Positions 1 through 9,119 are shown, counted from the stretch's first letter. The stretch: DNA of 64,000 nucleotides from Gillisia lutea (GCF_021568705.1 NZ_JAKGTH010000006.1:558001-622000), one strand, 5' to 3'. The notes: generated by a model from the sequence alone, not told the origin. Translations and numbers: made by a program.

Positions 1-493
1 CAACAATTCCTGCATTGTTAGGAAGTGTTACTTTATTGATATCGGCATTAGCTATTCCCTGATATTTAGGCGGAGTCATTTTATATTTTGCCGGTAGATT
101 CACCCATAGCTGCACCATTTGGAAATCTCCTCCGGCTTTGCTGAACTCCTCCTCGTGGTATTCTTTATGTAAGATCCCCGAAGCTGCCGTCATCCACTGC
201 ACGTCACCTTGTGCAATCACACCACTATTCCCAGCACTATCATGATGCGCAATTTTACCCTGATACGCTAAGGTCACAGTTTCAAATCCGCGATGAGGAT
301 GCACACCAACCCCTCGCGCTTGTGTAGTTGGTGAAAAATAATGTTTAGAGTTATAATCCATCATTATAAATGGACTCATTCTTTCCATATCTAAGTGATA
401 TCCTCCCGGAATAAAGTTATGCACTCTAAATCCGTCGCCCACCATATGCGGGGCAGGTGGAGAAACAACTAATTCTATCTTCTTTGTTGCCAT
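1..493 (-). CDS. Pirin family protein (partial, C-terminus outside window)
   Basis: The first 164 residues are in the window; the gene runs off the left edge. Pirins are bicupin proteins with one metal (usually Fe) in the N-terminal cupin; some act as quercetin dioxygenases or redox-sensing regulators. The metal-site pattern is visible as HPH at residues 65-67 and HKE at 109-111, matching the His-His-His-Glu set of the family. The ATG is the complement of 491-493. It lies 74 bp downstream of a Crp/Fnr regulator on the same strand, so that regulator may control it (inference). Substrate and role in this organism cannot be told from sequence. Confidence 0.93.
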   Translation of the reverse strand, partial: MATKKIELVVSPPAPHMVGDGFRVHNFIPGGYHLDMERMSPFIMMDYNSKHYFSPTTQARGVGVHPHRGFETVTLAYQGKIAHHDSAGNSGVIAQGDVQWMTAASGILHKEYHEEEFSKAGGDFQMVQLWVNLPAKYKMTPPKYQGIANADINKVTLPNNAGIV

Positions 494-567
494 TTTTTAT
501 AGATTTTTAATTTACACTATAAAATTAAGCAGCTTTCTAAAGAATTACATTGATGTATGATAAGAAG

Positions 568-1167
568 TTATTTTGAATTCGGTTTAAAGTTACGACGTGC
601 TAGTTCTTTTCGTACCCTGCTTAAACTTTCTGGGGTTATTCCTAAGTAGGAAGCTATCATCCACAGCGGCACTCGCAATAAAAGGTCTGGATAGAGCTCA
701 ATGAAATGCATATAGCGCTTTTCTGCGCTGGCACTTATAAGTAAATTTATTCTGGTTTGTAAATGCCGAATATGGTTGTGCAGTAAGCGTTCATTTTCCA
801 TCCTGAAAGAAGGACTTATTTCAGAGATTTTTGACACAAAATCCTTTTCTAAATAGATGATTTCGGCATCTTCTATAACATCTATATAAAGTTGTGAAGG
901 TGCATCGAAGTAGGCACTGCTTCTATCGCTTATTATCCACTTTTCTGGTGCAAACTGTATAATGTGCTCCTTACCGTTTTCATCAAGAGTATAGGCTCTT
1001 AAAAGCCCTGTTTCAACAAAAAAGGAATGTGTACAAACCTGGTTTTCTTTTAGCAATAACTTTCCTTTCTCTACTTTTTCGCATTTCAATCCCATACCAA
1101 TTTGCTCGAATTGAACATCGGTAATATCAGTATTTGTTTGAAGAAAATTCTTAAAGTTTTCCAGCAT
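568..1167 (-). CDS. Crp/Fnr family transcriptional regulator
   Basis: This 199-residue protein has a cyclic-nucleotide-binding-type beta-barrel at about residues 25-115 and a helix-turn-helix at about 167-189 (IASYLGITPESLSRVRKEL). This is the usual layout of the many Bacteroidetes Crp/Fnr regulators. No Fnr-type cysteine cluster is seen, so an oxygen-sensing Fe-S centre is not supported, and the effector is unknown. It is the fourth gene of a tightly packed minus-strand run, 10 bp after the YciI-like lipoprotein and 74 bp before the pirin gene. Confidence 0.9.
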   Translation of the reverse strand: MLENFKNFLQTNTDITDVQFEQIGMGLKCEKVEKGKLLLKENQVCTHSFFVETGLLRAYTLDENGKEHIIQFAPEKWIISDRSSAYFDAPSQLYIDVIEDAEIIYLEKDFVSKISEISPSFRMENERLLHNHIRHLQTRINLLISASAEKRYMHFIELYPDLLLRVPLWMIASYLGITPESLSRVRKELARRNFKPNSK

Positions 1168-1177
1168 GAAATAAAGC

Positions 1178-1666
1178 TTATTTCAGTTTACTACCTTTTG
1201 CCGCCCACCAGGGGTGAACTTCAACTTTAAGACGACCGGCTTTTACCATAGGATCAAGTTTTGCCAAACTATCGGCCATTTTCATTGTAGGAGTGTTGTA
1301 CACCACTATGCCCCTTATTTCTCCATCATCCCCAAATGGACCAATCAGGCTTGCATATCCTTCATCGGCCATTCTCCCTAAATGCTCCAAATGCTGTTTT
1401 TGTAACTGCGCAGTTTGTAGAGAATCCTGAGTTCTGTTTTCACCACTTTTCAGGAAAACTATATAATACTCCTGCATTAAATAGGTAGTATCCTCCTCTT
1501 TATAGGTAAAAGTTTGATGCCCATTAGCATTTAAATCTGCAACCTGTTGCTCTAAAGTAGGCTGTTCTTCTAAATCAGGTATTTCTAATTCTTTAACTTC
1601 TTCTTTTTTCTGCTGGCATGAACTAAGGCTTATAAGCACGCTTATTCCTAAAATTATTCTTTTCAT
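1178..1666 (-). CDS. YciI-like domain lipoprotein
   Basis: I chose the ATG at 1666 rather than an upstream TTG at 1693, because the ATG begins a standard lipoprotein signal: MKRI, a hydrophobic stretch, then lipobox LSSC with Cys17. The mature part carries a YCII-like domain (EYYIVFLKSGENRT through VEVHPWW), a small ferredoxin-like fold whose enzymatic role is mostly unknown. The charged linker after the lipid anchor is rich in Glu. The CYTH gene ends 23 bp upstream on the same strand. Function unknown; envelope location inferred from the lipobox. Confidence 0.8.
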   Translation of the reverse strand: MKRIILGISVLISLSSCQQKKEEVKELEIPDLEEQPTLEQQVADLNANGHQTFTYKEEDTTYLMQEYYIVFLKSGENRTQDSLQTAQLQKQHLEHLGRMADEGYASLIGPFGDDGEIRGIVVYNTPTMKMADSLAKLDPMVKAGRLKVEVHPWWAAKGSKLK

Positions 1667-1689
1667 CTGCTGATTTTTATTATAAAGTA

Positions 1690-2169
1690 TCAATTCCCTT
1701 CTTTCCAGTTCTTATAGGGATTGCTGCTTAATTGAGAATTATAATAACGAACATCCCCCGTTACCTCTTTCCCCAACCATTCCGGTTTCTCAAAACTATC
1801 TTCTTCAGAAGTCAGTTCAATTTCGGCAAGCATTAGTCCTTCATTTTCTCCAATGAATTCATCTATCTCAAAAGTAAATTTTCCGGCCTTCACCAAATAA
1901 CGGACTTTTTCAATCTTACCAGGTTCGCATAACAGCAAGAGTTGTTCAGCTTCATCAACAGCAATCTCTTTCTCCCATTCAAACCTGCTCATCCCGCTTT
2001 GTGAAGAACTGCCTTTTATTGTTAAATAGGCTTTGTCTCCATTTATTCTAATGCGTACACTTCTATCTTTATCGGTATTTAAATACCCCTGAAGAATTCG
2101 GGTATTTTGAAATGCTTCTTTTTTAAATGCGTCAGATTGCACTAAGAATTTACGTTCTATTTCTATCAT
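1690..2169 (-). CDS. CYTH domain protein (triphosphate-binding)
   Basis: The 159-residue protein opens with the CYTH signature EIERKFL at residues 3-9, followed by alternating charged residues on predicted beta-strands (RSVRIRINGDKAYLTIKG, and an EFIGENEGLMLAEIEL strand). CYTH enzymes form a tunnel that binds triphosphates and metal. Known members are inorganic triphosphatases, class IV adenylate cyclases and thiamine triphosphatases. For short bacterial single-domain members triphosphatase activity is the most likely, but cyclase activity is not excluded. Its ATG overlaps the stop of the upstream oxidoreductase by one base (TAATG), indicating translational coupling. Confidence 0.9.
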   Translation of the reverse strand: MIEIERKFLVQSDAFKKEAFQNTRILQGYLNTDKDRSVRIRINGDKAYLTIKGSSSQSGMSRFEWEKEIAVDEAEQLLLLCEPGKIEKVRYLVKAGKFTFEIDEFIGENEGLMLAEIELTSEEDSFEKPEWLGKEVTGDVRYYNSQLSSNPYKNWKEGN

Positions 2170-2825
2170 TAGGCTGAAGCTATTTGCTGAATCTCATCAG
2201 ATTCGATTAAAATTTTTGAATATCCAGAATTAGCACAAATGTGCATTGCTTGTGCTATAGTTTCCGGAGGTATCGACCTATATTTTTTTAAAGAACCAAT
2301 TAATAAATAGTTGACTATTTTCATGCTCTGCTTGGCTAGATTCTCAAAGAAACGCTTCTCTGCCCTATCGCCAGCAATTAAGGAAGGCTGAAAAATATAG
2401 GTGCGTGAGATACCTTGTTCCAAAACTGCATGCTGCATTTCCCCTTTTACTTTATTATAAAAAACCTTGCTATTGGCATTGGCCCCTAAAGCAGAGATTA
2501 CCAAAAAAGTCTCAATTTTATTTTCTCTGCATAGTTTGGCAGCACTTACCGGAATACCATAATCGATCTTGTGATACAAGTCTTTATTGGGTGTCTGGCT
2601 CTTAGTGGTTCCTATGCAGCAAAAAACTTCATCAGCCCTAAAAAAATCTTTATACTGTTGAAGTTGCAAAACGTCTATAAGATGCTCCTCTATCTTTTCA
2701 TTTTGAATATTAACTGAAGATCGGGAAAACAAGATGATCTTGTTATATTTAGGATCATCAAGCAATCGGTTAAGTAAAGCTCTTCCAGTAAGGCCAGTAG
2801 CTCCCAATATAATAGCTGATTTCAT
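2169..2825 (-). CDS. NAD(P)-binding Rossmann oxidoreductase (atypical SDR, TIP30-like)
   Basis: The 218-residue protein begins with a Rossmann nucleotide-binding motif, ILGATGLTGRALL, at about residues 6-18, and resembles the atypical short-chain dehydrogenases of the NmrA/HTATIP2 group. The segment VFCCIGTTKSQ and a TYIFQPSLIAGDR region fit that group. The classical YxxxK pair is not obvious. Substrate unknown. It is the first gene of a five-gene minus-strand run and is divergent from dinB across about 110 bp. Confidence 0.85.
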   Translation of the reverse strand: MKSAIILGATGLTGRALLNRLLDDPKYNKIILFSRSSVNIQNEKIEEHLIDVLQLQQYKDFFRADEVFCCIGTTKSQTPNKDLYHKIDYGIPVSAAKLCRENKIETFLVISALGANANSKVFYNKVKGEMQHAVLEQGISRTYIFQPSLIAGDRAEKRFFENLAKQSMKIVNYLLIGSLKKYRSIPPETIAQAMHICANSGYSKILIESDEIQQIASA

Positions 2826-2938
2826 AATCTTTAAGGATATATGCTCTCAAAGATAAAACTTTGAGCTTACTTATTGAGCTATAGATATTTTGTGATTTCT
2901 GAAAGCTCGAAAAATTTCTGTTTCCTTAAATTTGACTT

Positions 2939-4039
2939 GTGGAAGTTGGCAATATAAATCGGAAAATAATCCATGTCGACATGGATGCCTTTTATGCATC
3001 TGTAGAGCAATTGGATAATCCCGACCTGCGAGGAAAACCTATTGCTGTAGGTGGTAATGAAGAGCGAGGTGTGGTGGCTGCTGCAAGTTATGAAGCGCGA
3101 AAATTTGGAGTGCGTAGCGCTATGAGCAGTATGGTTGCAAAAAGAAATTGCCCGGAGCTCATTTTTGTGAAACCTCGTTTTGACCGATATATAGAGATTT
3201 CTAATCAAATTAGAGAAATATTTCTGGAATACACTAATCTGGTGGAGCCACTCTCTTTGGATGAAGCTTACCTGGATGTCACCGAAAATAAAAAAGGGAA
3301 CCCCAGTGCCACAATGATCGCACAGGAAATTCGGCAAAAAATAAAAGAAAAGACTGGCCTGAATGCTTCTGCAGGTATTTCCCTCAATAAATTTATTGCT
3401 AAAGTTGCCAGCGACATCAATAAACCAAATGGTCAAAAAACAGTACCCCCGGAAGAAGTAGAAGAATTCTTAGAGAAATTGGAGATCAGGAAATTTCATG
3501 GTGTAGGAAAGGTGACTGCCGAGAAAATGTTTCAGCTCGGCATATTTAAAGGTATACAGCTAAAACAGAAATCGGAAGAGTTCTTAACAGAGCATTTTGG
3601 AAAGAGTGGTTCTCATTATTATAATGTTGTTCGCGGAGTGCATACCAGTGAAGTAAAACCTAATCGTATTCGAAAGTCATTAGGAGCAGAGAGAACTTTT
3701 AATGAAAATATTTCGTCTGAGATCTTCATGCTGGAACGCCTTGAAAATATAGCCGAAGAAATAGAGCGCCGCTTAAAAAAGAGCAAGGTTGCGGGAAAAA
3801 CTGTCACCTTAAAGATAAAATATAGTGATTTCACGTTGCATACACGCAGCAAGACACTTCCCTATTTTATTGCCAATAAAGAAGTGATTTTAGATACAGC
3901 AAAAGAACTGCTTTATCAAGAAAAGATGAAAAATTCGGTGCGACTTTTAGGGATCTCACTTTCAAATTTGAATACTGATAAAAATGTCAAGGAAACACAT
4001 AAGAAGGAAATTGCTATGCAGTTAAAATTTGAATTTTAA
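2939..4039 (+). CDS. dinB: DNA polymerase IV (Y-family translesion polymerase)
   Basis: This Y-family polymerase bypasses DNA lesions without proofreading. The catalytic carboxylates are in place: Asp14 in KIIHVDMDAFYASVEQ and Asp108-Glu109 in LSLDEAYLD. The C-terminus QLKFEF matches the sliding-clamp-binding tail of Pol IV. The start is GTG at 2939, because an in-frame stop lies just upstream and the next ATG (codon 15) would remove the first catalytic Asp. No LexA box was recognised upstream. A shared hairpin separates it from the convergent pyk. Confidence 0.96.
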   Translation: MEVGNINRKIIHVDMDAFYASVEQLDNPDLRGKPIAVGGNEERGVVAAASYEARKFGVRSAMSSMVAKRNCPELIFVKPRFDRYIEISNQIREIFLEYTNLVEPLSLDEAYLDVTENKKGNPSATMIAQEIRQKIKEKTGLNASAGISLNKFIAKVASDINKPNGQKTVPPEEVEEFLEKLEIRKFHGVGKVTAEKMFQLGIFKGIQLKQKSEEFLTEHFGKSGSHYYNVVRGVHTSEVKPNRIRKSLGAERTFNENISSEIFMLERLENIAEEIERRLKKSKVAGKTVTLKIKYSDFTLHTRSKTLPYFIANKEVILDTAKELLYQEKMKNSVRLLGISLSNLNTDKNVKETHKKEIAMQLKFEF

Positions 4040-4043
4040 TGTA

Positions 4044-4076
4044 TAAAAAAACCTCTACATTATGCAGAGGTTTTTT
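4044..4076. terminator. Bidirectional terminator between dinB and pyk
   Basis: An A-run, the stem ACCTCT/AGAGGT and a T-run form a hairpin that has a U-tract in both reading directions. It sits between the convergent stops of dinB and pyk and can serve both. Confidence 0.85.
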
Positions 4077-4098
4077 ATAATGAGAAACAATTAATTGT

Positions 4099-5529
4099 CT
4101 ACTCTATTTCAGAAACACGAAGCGTGTTCACCATTCCTTTATCCATAATTGGCATAGCTGCTAAGTTAATAAGGAAATCACCTTCAGCCACATAACCATT
4201 GTCTTTAGCAATGTTATTCACATCTTCGATAGTTTGATCTGTACTTGAAAAACTGTCATAAAAGAAAGCTTTTACACCCCATAATAAACTTAGCTGAGAT
4301 AAAATTCTCTTATTAGAAGTAAACACCAAAATATTTGATTCAGGTCTCCAAGCCGAGATCTGGAATGCAGTATACCCGCTATTTGTTAAAGTACAAATAG
4401 CTTTCGCTTTTATTTCATTCGCCATAATAGCAGCATGATAGCAAACTGCTTTTGTAATATATCGTTTAGTACGAACATGCGGTGGATCATGCGGCACTTT
4501 AATTAATGGAGAATTTTCTACACTTTGAATAATTTGTGACATCTTCTCAATTACCTGAACCGGGTAATTTCCTACAGAAGTCTCTCCACTAAGCATCACA
4601 GCATCTGCTCCATCCATTACAGAGTTTGCTACGTCATTCACTTCTGCTCTGGTAGGGGTAAGACTCGTGATCATGGTTTCCATCATTTGCGTTGCAATAA
4701 TCACCGGAATTCTGGCTTTTTTGGCAACTAAAACCAGTTGTTTCTGAATTAAAGGAACTTCTTGGGCAGGAATTTCCACACCAAGATCACCGCGAGCAAC
4801 CATCAACCCATCACAATAGGCTACAATTTTATCGATATTCTTAACTCCTTCAGGCTTTTCAATTTTGGAAATGATAGGAATTTTGTGTTCACTGTGTTCT
4901 TTGATCAAACTTTGAAGTTCCATCAAATCTTCGGCGTGGCGCACAAACGAAAGTGCAATCCAGTCCACCTCCAACTCACACGCGAAAATGGCATCTTTAA
5001 TATCCTTTTCGGTAAGTGCCGGAAGTGAGATATTTGTATTAGGTAAATTAACTCCTTTTTTAGATTTAAGAGGACCTCCCTGAATTACTTTGGCTACAAC
5101 TTCGTCCTTCTTATTGGTGCTCACTATCTCGAACATCAATTTACCATCATCCAAAAGTACACGTTCACCAGGCTGAACATCCCTAGGAAACTGATCGTAG
5201 TTCATATAAACCCTAGAAGCTGTTCCTTCAAATTCTTTTCCTGTAGCAAATGTGATAACATCACCCGGGTTTACCACAACCTCTTCTTTCATCTTCCCAA
5301 CTCTAAGTTTTGGGCCTTGTAAATCGGCTAGTATCGCTGCACCAAATCCAAATTCTTCGTTTAATGAACGTATCATGGCTACACGTTCTCTTACATCTTC
5401 ATAATCGGCATGGGAAAAATTGATTCTAAACACGTTAACGCCTGCTTCTAGCATATCTTTTAAAACAGATTTCTCACTGGTAGCAGGGCCTAAAGTGGCT
5501 ACAATCTTCGTTCTTTTGTTTGTTGGCAT
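4099..5529 (-). CDS. pyk: Pyruvate kinase
   Basis: It converts phosphoenolpyruvate and ADP to pyruvate and ATP in lower glycolysis. The 476 residues cover the TIM barrel with Arg35, Asn37, Ser39 and His40 (FRINFSH), the B domain, the catalytic Lys222/Glu224 signature (ISKIEKPEG), the ARGDLGVEIP loop and TQMMETM, then a C-terminal regulatory domain. The length is normal for the compact bacterial form. It directly follows the IPExxxVDY gene with a one-base overlap, so it probably belongs to the acpP-fabF-rnc transcript. Confidence 0.97.
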   Translation of the reverse strand: MPTNKRTKIVATLGPATSEKSVLKDMLEAGVNVFRINFSHADYEDVRERVAMIRSLNEEFGFGAAILADLQGPKLRVGKMKEEVVVNPGDVITFATGKEFEGTASRVYMNYDQFPRDVQPGERVLLDDGKLMFEIVSTNKKDEVVAKVIQGGPLKSKKGVNLPNTNISLPALTEKDIKDAIFACELEVDWIALSFVRHAEDLMELQSLIKEHSEHKIPIISKIEKPEGVKNIDKIVAYCDGLMVARGDLGVEIPAQEVPLIQKQLVLVAKKARIPVIIATQMMETMITSLTPTRAEVNDVANSVMDGADAVMLSGETSVGNYPVQVIEKMSQIIQSVENSPLIKVPHDPPHVRTKRYITKAVCYHAAIMANEIKAKAICTLTNSGYTAFQISAWRPESNILVFTSNKRILSQLSLLWGVKAFFYDSFSSTDQTIEDVNNIAKDNGYVAEGDFLINLAAMPIMDKGMVNTLRVSEIE

Positions 5530-6014
5530 TAGTCTAAAATTAAATTATTTTTTGATTTCAGTTGTTTTGGGTCAACTGTGTATGTTGTAATTATATTAGG
5601 AATAAGTGCTATCTGATTTAATAATTTTTGCAACCTAAGATCATCTATATCCTCTTCTATTTTCAAAAAGTAATCTACATCTCTATATTCTGGTATCAAA
5701 TACGTGCTATGAGAAGTAATTTCCTCTTCAATAAATAAAGAACCGGAACTAATCACTTTCTTTACAGGTCCCTTATATTTATTTTTTATTAAATAACAGC
5801 TCCTATATTTAGCTGGTTCTTTAAAAACATATAACGGATATAAGGCTTGAATACTCCCATGATTAAAGTCTACATCACAACGGGCTCGTTTCAAGCAAAG
5901 ATTTAGATGTTTATTAATAAAATAAGCCATTTTATATTCCTTGACAGAACTATGAATGGCAAACAAATGATACTCGTCTTCCACATCATCCATCATCAAC
6001 TTGTGGGATAGCAT
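5529..6014 (-). CDS. IPExxxVDY family protein
   Basis: The 161-residue protein contains the family signature IPEYRDVDY at residues 107-115. This family is recognised by name in Bacteroidetes but has no assigned function. No signal peptide or membrane segment is visible; it looks cytoplasmic, mixed alpha/beta, with a charged C-terminus. It lies between rnc and pyk on the same strand, sharing one base with the pyk start. That coupling suggests coordinated expression with pyruvate kinase but says nothing firm about mechanism. Confidence 0.85.
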   Translation of the reverse strand: MLSHKLMMDDVEDEYHLFAIHSSVKEYKMAYFINKHLNLCLKRARCDVDFNHGSIQALYPLYVFKEPAKYRSCYLIKNKYKGPVKKVISSGSLFIEEEITSHSTYLIPEYRDVDYFLKIEEDIDDLRLQKLLNQIALIPNIITTYTVDPKQLKSKNNLILD

Positions 6015-6122
6015 ATTCTTAATCTTTAATGCTAAAGATATAATAAGAATGCCAATTTATAGGATATTTGAGAGGATTTTTGGGATATTTCTACGAAAAC
6101 GTTATAGTGCAATTGCCCGATA

Positions 6123-6860
6123 TTATTCGATATCTATCTTATCTTGAAGTGCATAATATGCCCTTTTCGAAGCCTGCTCTTCAGCCTTCTTCTTCGATGT
6201 TGCTCGCGCCTTTGCAACCACCCTGTCGTCTATTCGCAATTTAACAGCAAAATGCTTTACTTCTTCATTTCCAGAATCCTCATAAACCTCGTAGTTGAAG
6301 GTTTTCTTTGTTTTTTGACACCATTCAATTAAAAGGCTTTTATAACTTATTACCTTACCTTCCAATTGTTCGATATCTACATAAGGATTGATCACTCTTT
6401 CGTAAACGAATTTCTTGGCATACTTATACCCTCTATCGCCATAAATAGCCCCAATAAGAGCTTCGAAGAGGTTTCCATGAATGTTAGCTCCAAACTGATC
6501 TTTGGGAATATTCGTTTGAACAAATTCGATTAAGTTTAAATCCTTACCTAATTCATTTAAATGCTTACGACTAACAATTTTTGAACGCATTTTAGTGAGA
6601 TAGCCCTCATTTCCACCGGGAACAGTTTTAAAGAGGTAAGCAGCAATTATCGCGCTTAGCATAGCATCTCCCAAGAATTCCATCCTTTCAAAATTTACAG
6701 CATTCCCAAGCTTATCCTTCTGGTTTAGCGACCTGTGAGTAAATGCTTTTTGATAATGGGAAATATCTTTAGGCTTAAATCCTAAAATCTTTTGCAGGGC
6801 AATAAAAAAATTCCCGTCTTTAGAAGAACGGGAATTTAATATGTTTCGAATAACACTCAT
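6123..6860 (-). CDS. rnc: Ribonuclease III
   Basis: The 245-residue double-strand-specific endoribonuclease processes rRNA precursors and structured RNAs. The RNase III signature ERMEFLGDA spans residues 58-66, with catalytic Glu61 and Asp65; a second catalytic Glu133 lies in FEALIGAIYGD. A double-stranded-RNA-binding domain fills about 175-245. Six bp separate it from fabF upstream, the common acpP-fabF-rnc order. An N-terminal extension of about 25 residues precedes the nuclease domain. Confidence 0.97.
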   Translation of the reverse strand: MSVIRNILNSRSSKDGNFFIALQKILGFKPKDISHYQKAFTHRSLNQKDKLGNAVNFERMEFLGDAMLSAIIAAYLFKTVPGGNEGYLTKMRSKIVSRKHLNELGKDLNLIEFVQTNIPKDQFGANIHGNLFEALIGAIYGDRGYKYAKKFVYERVINPYVDIEQLEGKVISYKSLLIEWCQKTKKTFNYEVYEDSGNEEVKHFAVKLRIDDRVVAKARATSKKKAEEQASKRAYYALQDKIDIE

Positions 6861-6866
6861 ATCAGC

Positions 6867-8120
6867 TTATTCGTCTAATTTTTTAAATACTACACAGGCG
6901 TTATGACCTCCAAAACCGAAAGTATTACTCATAACTACGTTCACATCACGCTTTTGTGCTTTGTTAAGTGTAAGGTTTAATTCAGAATCTATATTTTCAT
7001 CAAAATGCTCATGATTGATGGTAGGAGGAACTATTCCGTGCTGCATAGACAATATCGCAGATATTGCTTCTACGGCTCCCGCTGCCCCTAACAAGTGACC
7101 TGTCATGGATTTTGTTGAGTTGATATTAATATTTTTAGCATGGTCTCCAAATACTTTTCCAATGGCTTTTAATTCTGCCACATCTCCCAAAGGAGTAGAA
7201 GTTCCATGTGTATTAATAGCATCTATATCTTCGGGTTTCAACCCTGCATTTTGTAAACAATTCTGCATAACGGCAACCACTCCGGTTCCTTCAGGGTGTG
7301 GGGCTGTCATGTGATATGCATCAGATGATAATCCACCGCCAATGAATTCTGCGTAAATTTTGGCTCCGCGTGCTTTTGCGTGCTCATATTCTTCCAGTAC
7401 TAGCGCTCCAGCTCCTTCCCCTAATACAAACCCATCTCGGGTTGCATCAAAAGGTCTGGATGCCGTTTCCGGACTCTCATTTCTAGTAGATAAAGCATGC
7501 ATGGCATTAAAACCACCCATACCGGCTTTCGTAACCGCCGCTTCCGATCCTCCTGAAATAATTACATCGCTGTATCCCAAACGAATATTATTTAAGGCAT
7601 CAAACATAGCGTTAGCTGCAGAAGCACAAGCAGAAACAGTAGTGTAATTTGCTCCCATAAACCCATGACGAATGGAGATATTACCAGGGGCAATATCTGC
7701 GATCATCTTAGGAATAAAGAACGGATTGAAACGCGGTGTTCCGTCTCCTTCAGAAAAATTGATTACCTCATCCTGAAAGGTCTCTAAACCACCTATTCCT
7801 GCTCCCCAAATTACGCCTACACGATTTTTATCCACAACATCAAGGTCTATCCCCGAGTCCTTTATCGCTTCATCTGAAGCAACTATGGCATATTGTGCAA
7901 ATCTATCTAGTTTTCTTGCTTCCTTACGGTCAAAGAAATCAAGAGCATTAAAATTTTTGAGCTCACAAGCGAATTTAGTTTTGAATTTTTCGGCATCGAA
8001 ATAGGTAATAGGAGCGCATCCGCTTTTACCGGCTACCAATGCTTCCCAATATTCTTCAATATTGTTTCCAATTGGCGTAAGGGCTCCTAAGCCTGTAACT
8101 ACAACTCGCTTTAACTCCAT
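6867..8120 (-). CDS. fabF: 3-oxoacyl-ACP synthase II
   Basis: This condensing enzyme elongates acyl-ACP with malonyl-ACP in type II fatty-acid synthesis. The Cys-His-His triad is visible: Cys165 in VSACASAANAM, His305 in NTHGTSTPLGD and His342 in SMTGHLLGAAGA. The length of 417 residues is standard. It follows acpP by 16 bp and precedes rnc by 6 bp, so the three are almost certainly cotranscribed. Confidence 0.97.
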   Translation of the reverse strand: MELKRVVVTGLGALTPIGNNIEEYWEALVAGKSGCAPITYFDAEKFKTKFACELKNFNALDFFDRKEARKLDRFAQYAIVASDEAIKDSGIDLDVVDKNRVGVIWGAGIGGLETFQDEVINFSEGDGTPRFNPFFIPKMIADIAPGNISIRHGFMGANYTTVSACASAANAMFDALNNIRLGYSDVIISGGSEAAVTKAGMGGFNAMHALSTRNESPETASRPFDATRDGFVLGEGAGALVLEEYEHAKARGAKIYAEFIGGGLSSDAYHMTAPHPEGTGVVAVMQNCLQNAGLKPEDIDAINTHGTSTPLGDVAELKAIGKVFGDHAKNININSTKSMTGHLLGAAGAVEAISAILSMQHGIVPPTINHEHFDENIDSELNLTLNKAQKRDVNVVMSNTFGFGGHNACVVFKKLDE

Positions 8121-8136
8121 ATAGTACTACTCTTTT

Positions 8137-8370
8137 TTATTTTGCGTTTTCGATATAAGAAACTGCCTGACCAACTGTGGCAATGTTTTCTGCTTGGTCA
8201 TCCGGAATTTGAATATCAAATTCTTTTTCGAATTCCATGATCAATTCCACAGTGTCTAATGAATCAGCGCCCAAGTCGTTGGTGAAGCTTGCTTCGTTAA
8301 CAACTTCATTTTCGTCAACTCCCAATTTGTCAACGATAATCGCTTTTACTCTTGATGCAATGTCTGACAT
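8137..8370 (-). CDS. acpP: Acyl carrier protein
   Basis: The 77-residue acidic protein carries fatty-acyl intermediates on a phosphopantetheine arm attached to Ser37 in the [11 protein letters not shown] motif. It is the first gene of acpP-fabF-rnc and is divergent from purN across 146 bp. A TATTTTTG -7-like element lies 30-37 bp upstream on this strand (8400-8407), without a good -33 partner. Confidence 0.98.
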   Translation of the reverse strand: MSDIASRVKAIIVDKLGVDENEVVNEASFTNDLGADSLDTVELIMEFEKEFDIQIPDDQAENIATVGQAVSYIENAK

Positions 8371-8399
8371 AATATTCTATTTTAATTTTGATTAGGTGG

Positions 8400-8407
8400 C
8401 AAAAATA
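8400..8407 (-). promoter_or_regulatory. Candidate -7 element for acpP
   Basis: Reading the minus strand gives TATTTTTG, which fits the Bacteroidetes TAnnTTTG consensus and would give a leader of about 25 nt. The -33 TTTG is not clearly present at the expected distance, so this is only a candidate. Confidence 0.35.
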
Positions 8408-8516
8408 AAAAACTTTATTTTAAAACCGGTTTTTACTTTAAAAATGTGAAGGTAATTTACGGAAATTTCATTTAAACCCTTTATTTTTACCCTTAATTAT
8501 TGTTAACACAAATCAA

Positions 8517-9119
8517 TTGACTTCAGCTAAACGCACATACACAAAGAAAGTAATAATATTTGCATCGGGTTCTGGCACCAATGCAGAAAATATCATTCGG
8601 CACTTCCAAAAAACTGATTTTGCTGATGTAATTGCTGTTTTTTCCAATAAAGCATCGGCTAAAGTGCTAAAACGAGCCCACGATCTGGACGTAAAAGCGC
8701 TATGTTTCGACAGAGAAGCATTTTTTAAAACCAATGATGTCCTTAATATTTTAAAAGATCTAAAACCTGATCTTATTGTGCTAGCCGGATTTTTATGGTT
8801 ATTTCCATCAAAGATCATACAGGCATTTCCTAATAAAGTGATCAACCTTCACCCTGCACTTTTGCCAAAATATGGGGGAAAAGGAATGTTTGGAGAGCAT
8901 GTACATAAGGCAGTGATTGCCAATAATGAACAAGAGACAGGTATTACCATACATTATGTGAATGAGCATTATGATGAGGGGAAAATAATTTTCCAGGCTA
9001 CCGTTCCGGTTAATGCTACTGAAACCCCAGAGAGTTTGGCTTCAAAAATCCATGAACTGGAATATGAACACTTTCCTAAAGTAATTCAAAACCTTTTAGA
9101 GTCGCCTGTAAGTGAGTAA
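8517..9119 (+). CDS. purN: Phosphoribosylglycinamide formyltransferase
   Basis: It transfers a formyl group from 10-formyl-THF to GAR, step three of purine synthesis. The catalytic Asn110, His112 (INLHPALLPKYGG) and Asp153 (HYDEGKIIF) are present, and the SGSGTNAENI phosphate loop lies at 18-26. The 200-residue length is normal. The best start is TTG at 8517, since no in-frame ATG precedes the first beta-strand. It overlaps rnhA by 8 bp. Confidence 0.93.
   Translation: MTSAKRTYTKKVIIFASGSGTNAENIIRHFQKTDFADVIAVFSNKASAKVLKRAHDLDVKALCFDREAFFKTNDVLNILKDLKPDLIVLAGFLWLFPSKIIQAFPNKVINLHPALLPKYGGKGMFGEHVHKAVIANNEQETGITIHYVNEHYDEGKIIFQATVPVNATETPESLASKIHELEYEHFPKVIQNLLESPVSE

Noticed and set aside
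2879-3436. Open frame of 185 codons on the minus strand inside dinB
   Set aside because: It is antisense to a well-supported polymerase with intact catalytic motifs, and its protein has no recognisable domain or signal.
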